Shown piece after piece: positions 53,260 to 62,175 of a DNA stretch of 64,000 bases. Location of the stretch: assembly GCF_003925875.1 (NCBI RefSeq), contig NZ_AP019309.1, positions 1,612,001 to 1,676,000 of the forward strand, read 5' to 3'. Under the pieces are notes generated by a model, which saw only the letters and a program-made list of their open reading frames with translations, did not search any database and had not been told where the DNA came from. Within the stretch, counting starts at the first letter, position 1, and each line of letters starts with the position of its first letter. Position numbers and translations under genes: made by a program. The DNA comes from Intestinibaculum porci (lineage in GTDB: Bacteria > Bacillota_I > Bacilli_A > Erysipelotrichales > Coprobacillaceae).

Positions 53260-54141
53260 TCATAAGTTGGCAGAGAAAGATGATAAATGCGCGCGGTGCG
53301 AATAAACCTGATCGATTAACCCTGCTATTTCTGAGGCGTGATGAGAAGCAATATCTTTCTGCATTGAAGTGGTCATATCGGGAGATAAATGATCTAAGAT
53401 ATTTAAGTTTCTTTCAACAATATCATCCCCTAAATCAATATTTTGCGCTTTCGCTAATAAGGCAATTTCGGATACCAGCTTAGCAAAGGTATCACGCTCT
53501 TTGCCGGGTTTCTGCATTGGGCCAGCAGGAATATGATAGTACAGACCGCAAGCACCTTGCGGGGATACATAAGAGAATTTCTTGAGAGCATCACGTTCAA
53601 TATGATCGCTTAATAGCCCCTTAATCCCACTTTCATTTAAATCATCACGGATTTCTTCTAAGATCACCCTCTTTTCCTGATCACGACGTGGCCCATAGAC
53701 AACTCTTAAGATATCTCCGCTCATTAAGATGACCCCTGGCGCTTTCTTCTGTGAAGCTACATAAATACAGCCATCAAGAACATAAAGATCCGGCAGTTGC
53801 TTTTGCATCATCGCTCCTGTTCCATAAATATTGAGGATCGGAATGATCACGGTTTGGGGCGACGCAATGCTTTTAATAAATGGCAAAACCTCATCAATAG
53901 AATAACTTTTCACGCAGACAAAAATGACGTCAGGATGCTCCTGAAGAGCATCTTCACTGCATGCTTTCACATGCTCTAAATAAAGCGTATCATGAACGCG
54001 GATGATCTCTAAGCCTTTTTCCTGCATCGCTTTTAAATGCGCTCCTCGCGCAATGAAAGTGACATCTTTTCCGGCTTTTGATAGATAGCCGCCTAAAGCA
54101 CCGCCCGTTCCGCCGCTGCCGATTATGACATATTTTAACAT
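53260..54141 (-). CDS. Ketopantoate reductase family protein (PanE/ApbA-like)
   Basis: 293 residues. An N-terminal Rossmann fold (Y-V-I-I-G-S-G-G-T-G-G-A-L-G, a G-x-G-x2-G type site) and the C-terminal helical domain place it in the PanE/ApbA family, which reduces 2-ketopantoate with NADPH for pantothenate synthesis. Many paralogues in the family are not true PanE: the usual active-site lysine could be the K in F-V-C-V-K-S or in D-A-L-K-K-F, but I cannot be certain. GGGGAG precedes the ATG at 54141; the in-frame ATG at 54168 has no such site. Monocistronic. Confidence 0.75.
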   Translation of the reverse strand: MLKYVIIGSGGTGGALGGYLSKAGKDVTFIARGAHLKAMQEKGLEIIRVHDTLYLEHVKACSEDALQEHPDVIFVCVKSYSIDEVLPFIKSIASPQTVIIPILNIYGTGAMMQKQLPDLYVLDGCIYVASQKKAPGVILMSGDILRVVYGPRRDQEKRVILEEIRDDLNESGIKGLLSDHIERDALKKFSYVSPQGACGLYYHIPAGPMQKPGKERDTFAKLVSEIALLAKAQNIDLGDDIVERNLNILDHLSPDMTTSMQKDIASHHASEIAGLIDQVYSHRAHLSSFSANL

Positions 54142-54190
54142 TCTTTTCTCCCCTTTCGTTGTCTTCATTATATCAATCCTCTCAGTATAT

Positions 54191-54214
54191 GAAAAGGACC
54201 TTACTCAAGGTCCT
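54191..54214 (-). terminator. Terminator of the siderophore ABC operon
   Basis: AGGACCTT / AAGGTCCT stem with a 4-nt loop and short T-run; it overlaps the ATPase stop codon. Confidence 0.85.
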
Positions 54215-54992
54215 GATGATACTTTCCTAAGGGAATGATAAGTGGTGTGTGTGAAATGGGATCTTCGACAACTTGGCAATTTAAATGATACACCTCCTGC
54301 ATCAACGCTGGAGTAATGAGCTCTGATGGCACGCCTTCATAAATTGAATCATGGGCTATTGCATAGACATATGAGCTATAGCGGGCAGCTAGGTTGATAT
54401 CATGAAGGATCATAATGATTGTTGTCTTCTTCTGTTTGTTGAGGGTCATCAGGGCATCGAGCAATTCGATCTGATAGGAGATATCCAAATAAGTGGTTGG
54501 TTCATCTAATAATAATACTTCTGGATCCTGCGCTAATGCTAAAGCAATCCAGACGCGCTGGCGCTGTCCGCCAGATAACTCATGAATATAACGATCTTTA
54601 AGATCTTCAATATGCATCATTGCTAAAGCATCCTGAATCATCTGATGATCTTTCTCACTTAATGTACCCATCATTTTTAAATACGGATAACGGCCCTGAG
54701 CCACTAAATCATAGACGCGCATGCCTTCCGGGACTAATGGTGATTGGGGCAGTAAACTTAATGACTGTGCCAGTTTTTTCGGTGGTAAGCTATGAATGTT
54801 CTGACGATCCAGAGTGACAATCCCGCTTTTTGGTTTGAGTAAGCGTGAGAAGGTTTTTAATAGCGTGGATTTCCCACAGCCGTTAGCACCTAAGATAACA
54901 CTGATTTCATGCGCTGGCGGTGTAATGGAAATATTGTCTAGGATGGTATGATCCTGATAACCGATGGCAAGATCATGGGTTTGAATGTGCAT
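54201..54992 (-). CDS. Iron-siderophore ABC transporter ATP-binding protein (FecE/FhuC-like)
   Basis: 263 residues. Walker A G-A-N-G-C-G-K-S-T at 35-43, signature L-S-G-G-Q-R-Q-R near 139, Walker B V-L-L-L-D-E-P-T-T-Y-L-D near 158 and the H-loop in I-L-H-D-I-N. The T-Y-L-D form after Walker B is typical of FecE/BtuD/FhuC-type ATPases. It powers the two upstream permeases and follows the second one after a single base. Last gene of the operon. Confidence 0.93.
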   Translation of the reverse strand: MHIQTHDLAIGYQDHTILDNISITPPAHEISVILGANGCGKSTLLKTFSRLLKPKSGIVTLDRQNIHSLPPKKLAQSLSLLPQSPLVPEGMRVYDLVAQGRYPYLKMMGTLSEKDHQMIQDALAMMHIEDLKDRYIHELSGGQRQRVWIALALAQDPEVLLLDEPTTYLDISYQIELLDALMTLNKQKKTTIIMILHDINLAARYSSYVYAIAHDSIYEGVPSELITPALMQEVYHLNCQVVEDPISHTPLIIPLGKYHQDLE

Positions 54993-54993
54993 A

Positions 54994-55968
54994 TTATGAT
55001 GCTCCTTTCTGACGAATGAGTAAAATGATAAGATAAGGTGCCCCTAATAAAGCGGTGACGACCCCAACGGGATAACGATAAGGCAATACGTTCGCTGCTA
55101 AAAGCTGAGCGAAAATGACAATCAAAGCGCCAATCAGACCGCTTAAAAGCATGTTACTTTTGTGATTTGTGGTTATTTTGGCACTAATAGGTCCAGCAAT
55201 AAAGGCAACGGACGCAATGGGACCGGTGATCGCGGTCGCAAAAGCCACAAGCAAGACGCCTAAACTCAAGAAAAACATCCGTTTTTGGGTTTTGTTTTGT
55301 CCTAAAACAAGGGGCAGCTCTTCACCGAGTTTGAGTAATTCAAAATCACGAGAGAAGATCTTTATTAAAAGACCAACGATTAAAATGACTATTAGTAAAA
55401 TAATAGCATCACTGCTATTGGCATCATTTAACGAGCCAGTTAAAAAGCGCATCGCTGAAGCGAGGTTATAATCATTACCTAATACCTGCATCCAGGAAAT
55501 AAGGGCATTGCCCATAAACTGTAAAGCGATCCCGCTTAAGATCATTTTGGAAGAGGAGCCTCTACCTAAATAAAAGATCAAAAATGCCCCTAACAAACTG
55601 CTTATGAGCGCTAATAAGGATAATGATAATCCGGATAGCTGGAAGAACATAATGCCGATCATCGCGCCGATGGAGGCGCTGGTGCTGATGCCTAAAATGT
55701 CTGGCGATGCTAAGGGGTTGTGAAAAAGACGCTGGAAGAGATTTCCGCCAATGCCAAAAGCCATTCCGGCTAAAATACCTACCATGATCTGCGGCATCTT
55801 TAAAAGCTTAATGGTGAAATACCCCTGACTGCTTTGCCCAAGTAAGGTTGCTAAAACAGTTGTTAGCGCATAATCGGTATGCCCAAAACTTAAATAAGCC
55901 AAAGATACCGCGATCATTAGAAGTAAGGTTATCAGACAGATCAGCTGATAATGAATTGTTTTACGCAT
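54994..55968 (-). CDS. Iron-siderophore ABC permease, FecCD family (second)
   Basis: 324 residues and about ten spans. FecCD/BtuC family: G-I-L-A-G-M-A-F-G-I-G-G-N-L-F-Q-R-L near residue 62-79, L-G-I-S-T-S-A-S-I-G near 93-102, and G-P-I-A-S-V-A-F-I-A-G-P. It overlaps the preceding permease gene by 8 nt and would form the membrane heterodimer with it. Confidence 0.92.
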   Translation of the reverse strand: MRKTIHYQLICLITLLLMIAVSLAYLSFGHTDYALTTVLATLLGQSSQGYFTIKLLKMPQIMVGILAGMAFGIGGNLFQRLFHNPLASPDILGISTSASIGAMIGIMFFQLSGLSLSLLALISSLLGAFLIFYLGRGSSSKMILSGIALQFMGNALISWMQVLGNDYNLASAMRFLTGSLNDANSSDAIILLIVILIVGLLIKIFSRDFELLKLGEELPLVLGQNKTQKRMFFLSLGVLLVAFATAITGPIASVAFIAGPISAKITTNHKSNMLLSGLIGALIVIFAQLLAANVLPYRYPVGVVTALLGAPYLIILLIRQKGAS

Positions 55969-56923
55969 GAGTGCTCCTCCTTAACATAAAGATAAAAACG
56001 GGTGCCCCGATTAAAGCGGTAATGACCCCTACTTCCACATTACCTAAGACTCTGGCAAAAATGTCACTAATGACAAGCAGAATTCCGCCAAGCATCATAC
56101 TTAAAACCATCTGGTGTTTTAAATCATGGATGCCGATGATTTTAATCATATGGGGTACCATCAAGCCGATAAAACCAATCGGACCGCATAAAGCCGTCAC
56201 ACAGCTGACTAATAAAATACTGCAGAAGGCAGCAATCGTTGTGATCAGAGGAACATTGACCCCTAGACTGATAGCCATCTCATCTCCTAACATAAACAAC
56301 CGTAACGGTCTGATAAGAAAAAAACTGATACCGATAGCCAATACTAAAACAGGACCAAGAATCATTAAATCGGACATGGTCATGGCCCCTAGCGAGCCAA
56401 GTTGCCAGAAGCGAAAACGTTCCATTGTTTGAATATTCGGTAAGATCATCGCTGAGATCAGACTGCTTAAGATCATGGATAAGGCAGCGCCTGATAAAAT
56501 CATTTTCGTGGGCGTTAGCCGGCCGCCGCTATGAGCTAAGACGTAGACGCAGAAAAAGGCCAGTAAGCCGCCGATGAAGGCAAAAAAGAGATAGGCCTGG
56601 TGTGCGCTTATGCCTAAACATATCATCGCGCTAATCACAGCTAAGCTCGCGCCGCTATTGACCCCTAAAACTGTCCCATCAGCGCAATCATTACGGGTGA
56701 GACACTGCATAAGAAGACCACTTAAAGCCAGGCTAAAACCCGCTAATAAGCCGCCGATAGTCCTTGGCACACGCGAGCGGACAATAATACTTGTGTGAGT
56801 AAGTGTAGGTGAAAGAAAAGCTTCTAAAACTTCTTTCATTGATGTGCGAGTGGCACCGATTCCTAAAGAAAGACTCATGACCAGGATCATGCTGATCATG
56901 AGTATCAGATACTTTCTTTTCAT
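55961..56923 (-). CDS. Iron-siderophore ABC permease, FecCD family (first)
   Basis: 320 residues and about ten spans. FecCD family signs: R-V-P-R-T-I-G-G-L-L-A-G-F-S-L-A, L-T-R-N-D-C-A-D-G-T-V-L-G-V-N-S-G-A and G-P-I-G-F-I-G-L-M-V-P-H. The ATG overlaps the substrate-binding-protein stop (TAATG). The pair of unlike permeases is the usual arrangement for catecholate or hydroxamate siderophore uptake. Confidence 0.93.
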   Translation of the reverse strand: MKRKYLILMISMILVMSLSLGIGATRTSMKEVLEAFLSPTLTHTSIIVRSRVPRTIGGLLAGFSLALSGLLMQCLTRNDCADGTVLGVNSGASLAVISAMICLGISAHQAYLFFAFIGGLLAFFCVYVLAHSGGRLTPTKMILSGAALSMILSSLISAMILPNIQTMERFRFWQLGSLGAMTMSDLMILGPVLVLAIGISFFLIRPLRLFMLGDEMAISLGVNVPLITTIAAFCSILLVSCVTALCGPIGFIGLMVPHMIKIIGIHDLKHQMVLSMMLGGILLVISDIFARVLGNVEVGVITALIGAPVFIFMLRRSTHA

Positions 56924-57915
56924 TATGAGAGCGCCTTATTCATCGCTTTCAGATAATGATCTAAGTTGTAAGGAATCGATAAAATACTTGGGGTCGCTCC
57001 AGCAGCTAAATCTGATGACGGCTCAATAAAGACAACATGGCCAGCTTTAATAGCCGGAATCTGACCAATTAACGCATCTTTCTGTAAGGCTTTTAAATCA
57101 CTCTTCTTACCATAAGTAACAATCAGATCCACATCAGATAACTGATTGGCTTTCTCACTTGAAACTGTGATACTGAAATCTTTTGAACCATTTGCCAGTT
57201 TATGAATACTCTTTGGTGTTGTGAAACCTAAATCCTTTAAATAGGCTGCTCTTGGATCGTTATTCAAATAAATGTAGAACGAACTTAAATTCGCTGTTGA
57301 TAATGATAAGAAAGCGGCCGTTTTATTTTTAAGTTTTGGATATTGGGCTGTTTTCTTGGCAATCAGTGCTTCGGTTTTCTTAATGAGGGCCTGTGCTTCT
57401 TTCTTTTTTCCTAATGGCGTTGCATTTTCAATCGTCTGAGCACGCCATGAGGTACTCCAAGCCTTTGTTTTGTAAGGAATGACAGGGGCAATCTTACTGA
57501 GTTTCTGATAGTCTTCTTTACTCATGCCTGAATAAGCCGCCAGAATGACATCTGGATGAGAATCGGCGATCGCTTCGTAATCAAAGCCATCGGTATCATC
57601 ATAGACATTTGGTTTATTGACTTTGAGCTTCTTGAAAGCTTCATCAGCCCAGCTATGTAAATGATGTTTAGTTTCTTTCCCATAGTTAGAACGGGAAATG
57701 CCAACGGGGGCAATGTTTAAAGCTAACGGTGTATCACCATTCTCCCAACCGACTGCCGCTACGCGTTGAGGCTTATTTTTGATAACAGTTTTTCCTAACG
57801 CATGGGTAATTGTCATCGGATAGGCATCCGTTGATGCTTTCGATGATGTTGGAGATGATGTACATCCCGTTAAGACAAGGGCGCCTAAGAGCGCTGATGT
57901 TAAAACTTTTTTCAT
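56923..57915 (-). CDS. Iron-siderophore substrate-binding lipoprotein
   Basis: 330 residues. Lipoprotein signal MKKVLTSALLGALVLTGC with acylated C18, then a periplasmic-binding-protein type III fold: K-P-Q-R-V-A-A-V-G-W near 53-62, D-Y-E-A-I-A-D-S-H-P-D-V-I-L-A-A-Y near 132-148, and the C-terminal I-P-A-I-K-A-G-H-V-V-F-I. Family PF01497 (FhuD/FepB/YclQ-like). It captures ferric siderophore or heme at the cell surface and delivers it to the two permeases. AGGAGG precedes the ATG, and it is first in the operon after a strong promoter and dyad. Confidence 0.93.
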   Translation of the reverse strand: MKKVLTSALLGALVLTGCTSSPTSSKASTDAYPMTITHALGKTVIKNKPQRVAAVGWENGDTPLALNIAPVGISRSNYGKETKHHLHSWADEAFKKLKVNKPNVYDDTDGFDYEAIADSHPDVILAAYSGMSKEDYQKLSKIAPVIPYKTKAWSTSWRAQTIENATPLGKKKEAQALIKKTEALIAKKTAQYPKLKNKTAAFLSLSTANLSSFYIYLNNDPRAAYLKDLGFTTPKSIHKLANGSKDFSITVSSEKANQLSDVDLIVTYGKKSDLKALQKDALIGQIPAIKAGHVVFIEPSSDLAAGATPSILSIPYNLDHYLKAMNKALS

Positions 57916-57926
57916 AAATCCTCCTG

Positions 57927-57979
57927 GTTAGATATTGCTAACTACGCAAAACTATACAGGAAGAAGTTAGTCTTGTCAA
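57927..57979 (-). promoter_or_regulatory. Promoter and candidate metal-regulated operator of the siderophore operon
   Basis: Minus-strand TTGACA (57974-57979), 17-nt spacer, TATAGT (57951-57956). An inverted repeat GTTAGcaatatCTAAC (57927-57942) lies between the -10 and the ribosome site, and TTAGT...ACTAA frames the -35. The TTAG/CTAA arms recall DtxR-family operators, but a Fur-type or other regulator is not excluded. Confidence 0.75.
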
Positions 57980-57991
57980 ACTAAATGCTAC

Positions 57992-58017
57992 AAAAAAAGA
58001 ACGCGATTAACGTTCTT
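57992..58017 (-). terminator. Terminator at the end of the broken YkvI-like gene
   Basis: AAGAACG / CGTTCTT stem with a 7-nt loop and seven Ts on the minus strand. Confidence 0.85.
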
Positions 58018-58194
58018 CATGGGATTGTTCTTTAGATGCATCTTTCGGCAGTGATAATTCGTTTTTAATAAAGTCTTTTTCATCAGTATCACTTTCGATA
58101 ATATCATGAGCGTACTGCTTAATATCTTTCTTTAAGGTTTCTGTTTCAGCGATAGAAGCATCACTCAATCGATCAAAGTTTTTTGATCTTTTTT
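58007..58194 (-). pseudogene. Tail fragment downstream of IS copy 2
   Basis: About 60 codons of a hydrophilic, acidic and lysine-rich sequence (D-R-L-S-D-A-S-I-A-E-T-E-T-L-K-K) remain between the IS and a terminator. It is probably the cytoplasmic tail of the YkvI-like gene cut by the IS. Joining across one copy of the target duplication puts it one base out of frame with the membrane part, so a frameshift in the A-run seems to predate or accompany the insertion. The apparent TTG start lies in the IS end and is not meaningful. Confidence 0.55.
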
Positions 58195-59759
58195 GGCTCA
58201 ATCACTTTTCCTATGGAATAGCTAATTTCCCTATAGCGGATTTCTTCGACTCATATCAATGATTTTCAAGAAGAAATATTCATCATCAGGATAGCCATAA
58301 CCCATTCGACGTATTGTCTTAATGCGGTTGTTAATTCCTTCAATTTTAGAACTTGTGATTTTGATTGTTGCATGAGCTATGATACCTTCAAAATGATTGG
58401 AAAGAAGATTAGCAAACCAAATGAAATGTTCATTCTTTGTCTCATTGCATAGATCAATGATCTCAATAATCTGTTTAGCCATTTTCCATTCATGATCTTC
58501 CTGATAGGCTGCTGTTATCTTTTCTTTGATAAGATCAGCTTTGAACAGCAGCTCATTTTCTTTAATAAGAAGATCAAACTTATCGTTCCACCCACCGATA
58601 GCCTTGATTTCTGGAAGGTTAAACAGATCTGACTTCTTCTGCTTCACAATGCCTTTCTGAGCAGCCTCATCCTTCCTGTCACGCGTTGCCTTCTTTGAGC
58701 ATAAAACGTGCTTAGACTTCTTAAGATGCTTAGCAGCTTCCATATTTCCTTCAGCGATAAGACGTGCCTGCTCATCCTTTCTGATTTCATTGATCAGCTT
58801 TTCATTCATGTTCTTTACAATATGAAAGTAGTCAAAAACAGGCTGTATATGAGTACATCTTTCCTCAAACGCTTCCTCAAAGTCGCTGTTCATGTCACAG
58901 CCGATGGCCTCAACATGATCCATCCATTCCTCACCGACATAGTCAATGAAGTCATAGACAACCTGCTTAGACTTTCCTCTAGCGATCCAGAGAACATTTC
59001 CTGTTTCCATATCAATGATGTGAGTGGCATACTTGTAGCCGTTATGAAGCTTGAATTCATCAATTCCAAGGTATTTGCAGAACTTTTGCGGCTTTCTAAG
59101 AGTTTTTCCATCAACGGTATAGAGTCTCTTTAGTCTTCTAAGGTCAATGGCCTTAACAATATTCTTACCAACTCCTGTAAGCTCTGAGATGCTCTTAAGA
59201 GTGAATGAGGCTCTGCCGAGGAGCTTTTCAATGAATTCTTCAAGAGCCTTAGTAATGCGATGGTGCTTTGCCTTGAATGGAACACCCTGCATCTTTGTAG
59301 CATTACATTCAGGATTTGTACACTGCATCTGATTAAGGCTGACTTCCACAACCGTGCTTGTTGGGCCGTAGCTGAAGTGCTTGATTCTTGTAGGAGCGCA
59401 GATCATGTTCTTGTACATGTGAGCACCACAGCACTCACAAATTCTATCCTCATCCGAAACAGTCTGAATGCCCTTATAGACAATGATCTTGTGATCGGCT
59501 TTCTTAGGATCATCTTCAATTTCAGTGTCAGTATTAATAAACCCAGTTAATGTGTTAGGAATCTTCAGATATCCATCATCAATGATTGTATTTTTAGATT
59601 GAGTGTTAATAGCTAATTGTGTATAATCCATTTGAGGTCTCCTTGTTAGTTACTTATATCCGCCAAGATACAGTCACTATCATACGGTAGACCTCTTTTT
59701 ATTTCAATATTTTGGAATTAATTGTGTACAACCTACTCCATAGGAAAAAGTACAGACCC
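58195..59759 (-). mobile_element. ISL3-type insertion sequence, copy 2 (intact)
   Basis: 1,565 bp, the same length as copy 1, flanked by the 8-bp duplication TCTTTTTT (58187-58194 and 59760-59767). The ends match those of copy 1 exactly in sequence and position. The transposase frame is complete, so this is the potentially active copy. As with copy 1, the target is a T/A homopolymer tract. Confidence 0.95.
58231..59631 (-). CDS. ISL3-family transposase
   Basis: 466 residues. The N-terminus has a zinc-binding region with C-E-C-C near 62-65 and C-T-N-P-E-C near 104-109, then a helix-turn-helix (S-I-S-E-L-T-G-V-G-K-N-I-V). The DDE domain follows: I-D-E-F-K near 190, A-I-G-C-D-M-N near 244, and the C-terminal K-I-E-G-I-N-N-R-I-K-T-I-R-R-M-G-Y-G-Y typical of ISL3 transposases. 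AAGGAGA eight bases before the ATG is the ribosome site. It could also mobilise the inactivated copy at 4,598. Confidence 0.95.
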   Translation of the reverse strand: MDYTQLAINTQSKNTIIDDGYLKIPNTLTGFINTDTEIEDDPKKADHKIIVYKGIQTVSDEDRICECCGAHMYKNMICAPTRIKHFSYGPTSTVVEVSLNQMQCTNPECNATKMQGVPFKAKHHRITKALEEFIEKLLGRASFTLKSISELTGVGKNIVKAIDLRRLKRLYTVDGKTLRKPQKFCKYLGIDEFKLHNGYKYATHIIDMETGNVLWIARGKSKQVVYDFIDYVGEEWMDHVEAIGCDMNSDFEEAFEERCTHIQPVFDYFHIVKNMNEKLINEIRKDEQARLIAEGNMEAAKHLKKSKHVLCSKKATRDRKDEAAQKGIVKQKKSDLFNLPEIKAIGGWNDKFDLLIKENELLFKADLIKEKITAAYQEDHEWKMAKQIIEIIDLCNETKNEHFIWFANLLSNHFEGIIAHATIKITSSKIEGINNRIKTIRRMGYGYPDDEYFFLKIIDMSRRNPL

Positions 59760-60095
59760 TCTTTTTTCGTAAATTCAACGTCATCATTATGTTTCTTTAA
59801 ATGAAGACGAATCAGTTTACGACGAAAATATTTTTCCTGGATAATCTGCTGATAACCTTTGATCCAAGTAATAAGTAAGACTAATAATAGGACAATTCCA
59901 AGATAGCCTAAGATCGGATACATTTTTGAGATTAATGTTTTAAAGCCGCCAAAACTACATAAGTAGCCAGCGCCGACGACAACAATCATAACTTTTCGCT
60001 GGCAGCTCTGAATACCACCAGAGAAACGGCGCGCCGTCGCATAAAAGAGGCTGAAGGCCGTATTAAAAATTAAGGCAAAGATAATAATTGCATAT
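59760..60095 (-). pseudogene. YkvI-like membrane transporter, 5'-truncated and IS-interrupted
   Basis: An open frame on the minus strand from about 60,095 encodes Y-A-I-I-I-F-A-L-I-F-N-T-A-F-S-L-F-Y-A, then V-V-V-G-A-G-Y-L-C-S-F-G-G-F and Y-P-I-L-G-Y-L-G-I-V-L-L-L, which look like the last three membrane spans of the YkvI family (normally about 350 residues and ten spans). There is no start codon, the first two-thirds are missing and stops lie just upstream. The IS then cuts the C-terminal tail at F-T-K-K. It is clearly dead. Confidence 0.75.
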
Positions 60096-60144
60096 ATAAC
60101 ATATTTTTCTTATTATTTCAAAAACAATGATATAGCGCTTACAA

Positions 60145-60180
60145 TTTTAAAAGAAGAGACCTCAAATTGGGAGTCTCTTC
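60145..60180 (-). terminator. Terminator after the acidic small protein gene
   Basis: GAAGAGAC / GTCTCTTC stem with a 12-nt loop, followed on the minus strand by TTTTAAAA. Confidence 0.75.
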
Positions 60181-60189
60181 GCGTCTATA

Positions 60190-60450
60190 TTATTTTTTAT
60201 GTTTTAAATAATCCTCATAAGAATCGTAATTGGCGTCAAAGAAATCATCATCAGGTTCACCGCTGATCATGATGGATTCCCCTTCTGGCGTTTCATAAAA
60301 GGTCAAATCGTCCACTAAATCAAAATCTTCTTCTTGCTTTCGCAAAGCGTCAAAAGACGCATATAACGTTGGATAAGAAAGACGAAAAGCAGCTCTTTCC
60401 TCATCATTTGCCTCGATAAAATCTTCAAATGTTGCGTGAGCATCTAACAT
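60190..60450 (-). CDS. Small acidic protein of unknown function
   Basis: 86 residues, strongly acidic, with a predicted helical first half (T-F-E-D-F-I-E-A-N-D-E-E-R-A-A-F) and a C-terminal run of D, E and Y (P-D-D-D-F-F-D-A-N-Y-D-S-Y-E-D-Y). No membrane segment or known domain. It follows the PspC gene by 10 nt and was probably co-transcribed with it. The ATG at 60450 has a modest AGGGGAT ribosome site. Confidence 0.65.
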   Translation of the reverse strand: MLDAHATFEDFIEANDEERAAFRLSYPTLYASFDALRKQEEDFDLVDDLTFYETPEGESIMISGEPDDDFFDANYDSYEDYLKHKK

Positions 60451-60460
60451 AACATATCCC

Positions 60461-60646
60461 CTAAACTTCTTCTGGAATGACGATCCACATGATGATATAT
60501 AAAAGGATGCCTGTCCCCCATGTTAACATTAATAATGCCGCCACGATGCGGACAATGGCAGGATCAATATTCAAATACTCGGCCAAACCGCCACAGACAC
60601 CACCAATCATCCGATCTTTTTTAGAACGAAATAAACGTTTATCCAT
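60461..60646 (-). CDS. PspC-domain membrane protein
   Basis: 61 residues: D-K-R-L-F-R-S-K-K-D-R-M-I-G-G-V-C-G-G-L-A-E-Y-L, then one or two membrane segments L-L-M-L-T-W-G-T-G-I-L-L-Y-I-I-M-W. This is a stand-alone PspC domain, associated in other bacteria with phage-shock/envelope-stress responses. GGGGGAG precedes the ATG at 60646 by 7 nt; an in-frame ATG at 60679 overlaps the preceding terminator region. Confidence 0.9.
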   Translation of the reverse strand: MDKRLFRSKKDRMIGGVCGGLAEYLNIDPAIVRIVAALLMLTWGTGILLYIIMWIVIPEEV

Positions 60647-60675
60647 ATGTATCTCCCCCTTTTCCTTATCATACC

Positions 60676-60705
60676 ACAAAGAGCTAGACCTTGATAGTCT
60701 AGCTC
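60676..60705 (-). terminator. Terminator after the deoB operon
   Basis: GAGCTAGAC / GTCTAGCTC stem with a 7-nt loop on the minus strand; only a short T-tail (TTTG). It overlaps the stop codon of the small membrane gene. Confidence 0.75.
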
Positions 60706-60976
60706 AAAAATGATTAATACCCATGTAAAGGGTTGTTAATACGATAAAGAAGACATCAATGCCCATCAGATAAGAAAGTAAAGCTTTCTTATACACTTTA
60801 CGATTATTTTTTAACATAATCAAAGTGATAATGAGCAATGCTAAAGTTAAGACGTAATAAACGCCATCGACGAAAAGACTGTTATGGGAAATGGTAATCC
60901 CAAACATGAAGAGCAGCACGGCCAATAAAAGGCCGGCTAAAGACATATAAACAACTTTACGTAATTTATGATCCAT
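60704..60976 (-). CDS. Small three-span membrane protein
   Basis: 90 residues with three hydrophobic segments (about 9-30, 34-54 and 66-86) joined by short basic loops (K-N-N-R-K-V-Y-K-K). No family recognised. It starts one base after the deoB stop, so it is the last gene of the dinB-xerD-deoB run, but nothing links it functionally to them. Confidence 0.7.
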   Translation of the reverse strand: MDHKLRKVVYMSLAGLLLAVLLFMFGITISHNSLFVDGVYYVLTLALLIITLIMLKNNRKVYKKALLSYLMGIDVFFIVLTTLYMGINHF

Positions 60977-60977
60977 T

Positions 60978-62174
60978 CTAATCTCTTTCTAATTCCTTTA
61001 ATAAAGAATAACCGATCCCAGGGTTTTCAACATTGAAGTTATCCGCAATAGTTGCGCCAATCACCGCATAGCTTTCTAATAACCCTAAGTTTTTCGGACG
61101 TTTTAAAGTTTTTGAATACATAATGAGTGGGACGTGTTCACGGGTATGATCAGTGCCTTTCCAGGTTGGGTCATTCCCATGATCCGCCGTGATCATGATT
61201 AAATCATCTTCATTAATAGCAGCCATTAAATCCTGGAGCTGACGATCAAAAGCTTCAATTGCATCGCCATAGCCAATTGCGTTACGACGATGACCATAAA
61301 CCGCATCAAAGTCTACTAAATTGACAAAAACGAGGCCATGCTGAGAGCCTTTAGCAAGTTCAATGGTTTTATTCATCCCATCTTCGTTTGATACGGTATG
61401 AATACCTTTGGTAATGCCTTTATTAACGAAGATATCAGGAATTTTACCAACACCGACAACATCAAAGCTGCCGGCTTTTAAAGTATCTAAGACAGTATCG
61501 CCAAATGGTTCTAAAGCATAGTCATGACGGTTTGCCGTACGTTTGAAGGCGCCTTTATGGGTGCCGACATATGGACGGGCAATAACACGGCCGACTTTCC
61601 ATTCATCACGCATTAATAATTCACGGGCGATTTCGCATGCTTTATATAATTCTTCAAGAGGAATGACATCTTCATTTGCTGCAATCTGGAAAACAGAATC
61701 AGCTGATGTATATACGATCCAGTCGCCGGTCGCGATCTGATGTTCGCCATATTTATCTAAGATGACGGTGCCGCTTTCCGCGTAGTTACCAACACATTTA
61801 CGGCCAGTTTTTTCTTCAAATAAGTGAATAAATTCTTCTGGGAAACCAGTATCGGTAAAGGTTTTAAAAGGTTTTTCTACCTTTAAACCCATCATTTCCC
61901 AATGACCGGTCATGGTATCTTTGCCATTAGAAACTTCTCTTAAAGCAGCGGTAGTGCCAAGCTGCGCTTTGATTGGATGAATGCCTTTGAAATCACCTAA
62001 ATTGCCTAAACCTAAGCCTTCTAAGTTTTCGACATCTAAGCCGTTTTTCGCTTCAGCGATATGTTTGATAGTATTGGCGCCTTCATCGCCAAATTTTGCG
62101 GCATCTTCCGCGTTGCCAATGCCCATGGAATCACAGACAATGACAAAAATACGTTTGTAAAGTTCGTTACTCAT
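60978..62174 (-). CDS. deoB: Phosphopentomutase (DeoB)
   Basis: 398 residues, alkaline-phosphatase superfamily. Metal-binding and active-site motifs: V-C-D-S-M-G-I-G-N near 13-21, G-A-N-T-I-K-H near 32, M-T-G-H-W-E-M-M-G, and the C-terminal I-T-A-D-H-G-N-D-P-T-W-K-G-T-D-H-T-R-E-H. It interconverts ribose-1- and ribose-5-phosphate (and deoxy forms) in nucleoside salvage. AAAGGAG lies before the ATG, which is one base after the xerD stop. The xerD-deoB pairing is common in Firmicutes. Confidence 0.97.
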   Translation of the reverse strand: MSNELYKRIFVIVCDSMGIGNAEDAAKFGDEGANTIKHIAEAKNGLDVENLEGLGLGNLGDFKGIHPIKAQLGTTAALREVSNGKDTMTGHWEMMGLKVEKPFKTFTDTGFPEEFIHLFEEKTGRKCVGNYAESGTVILDKYGEHQIATGDWIVYTSADSVFQIAANEDVIPLEELYKACEIARELLMRDEWKVGRVIARPYVGTHKGAFKRTANRHDYALEPFGDTVLDTLKAGSFDVVGVGKIPDIFVNKGITKGIHTVSNEDGMNKTIELAKGSQHGLVFVNLVDFDAVYGHRRNAIGYGDAIEAFDRQLQDLMAAINEDDLIMITADHGNDPTWKGTDHTREHVPLIMYSKTLKRPKNLGLLESYAVIGATIADNFNVENPGIGYSLLKELERD

Positions 62175-62175
62175 G

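Noticed and set aside
58231-59631. Many overlapping frames on both strands inside the two IS copies
   Set aside because: They occur identically in both copies as shadows of the transposase gene and lack ribosome sites.
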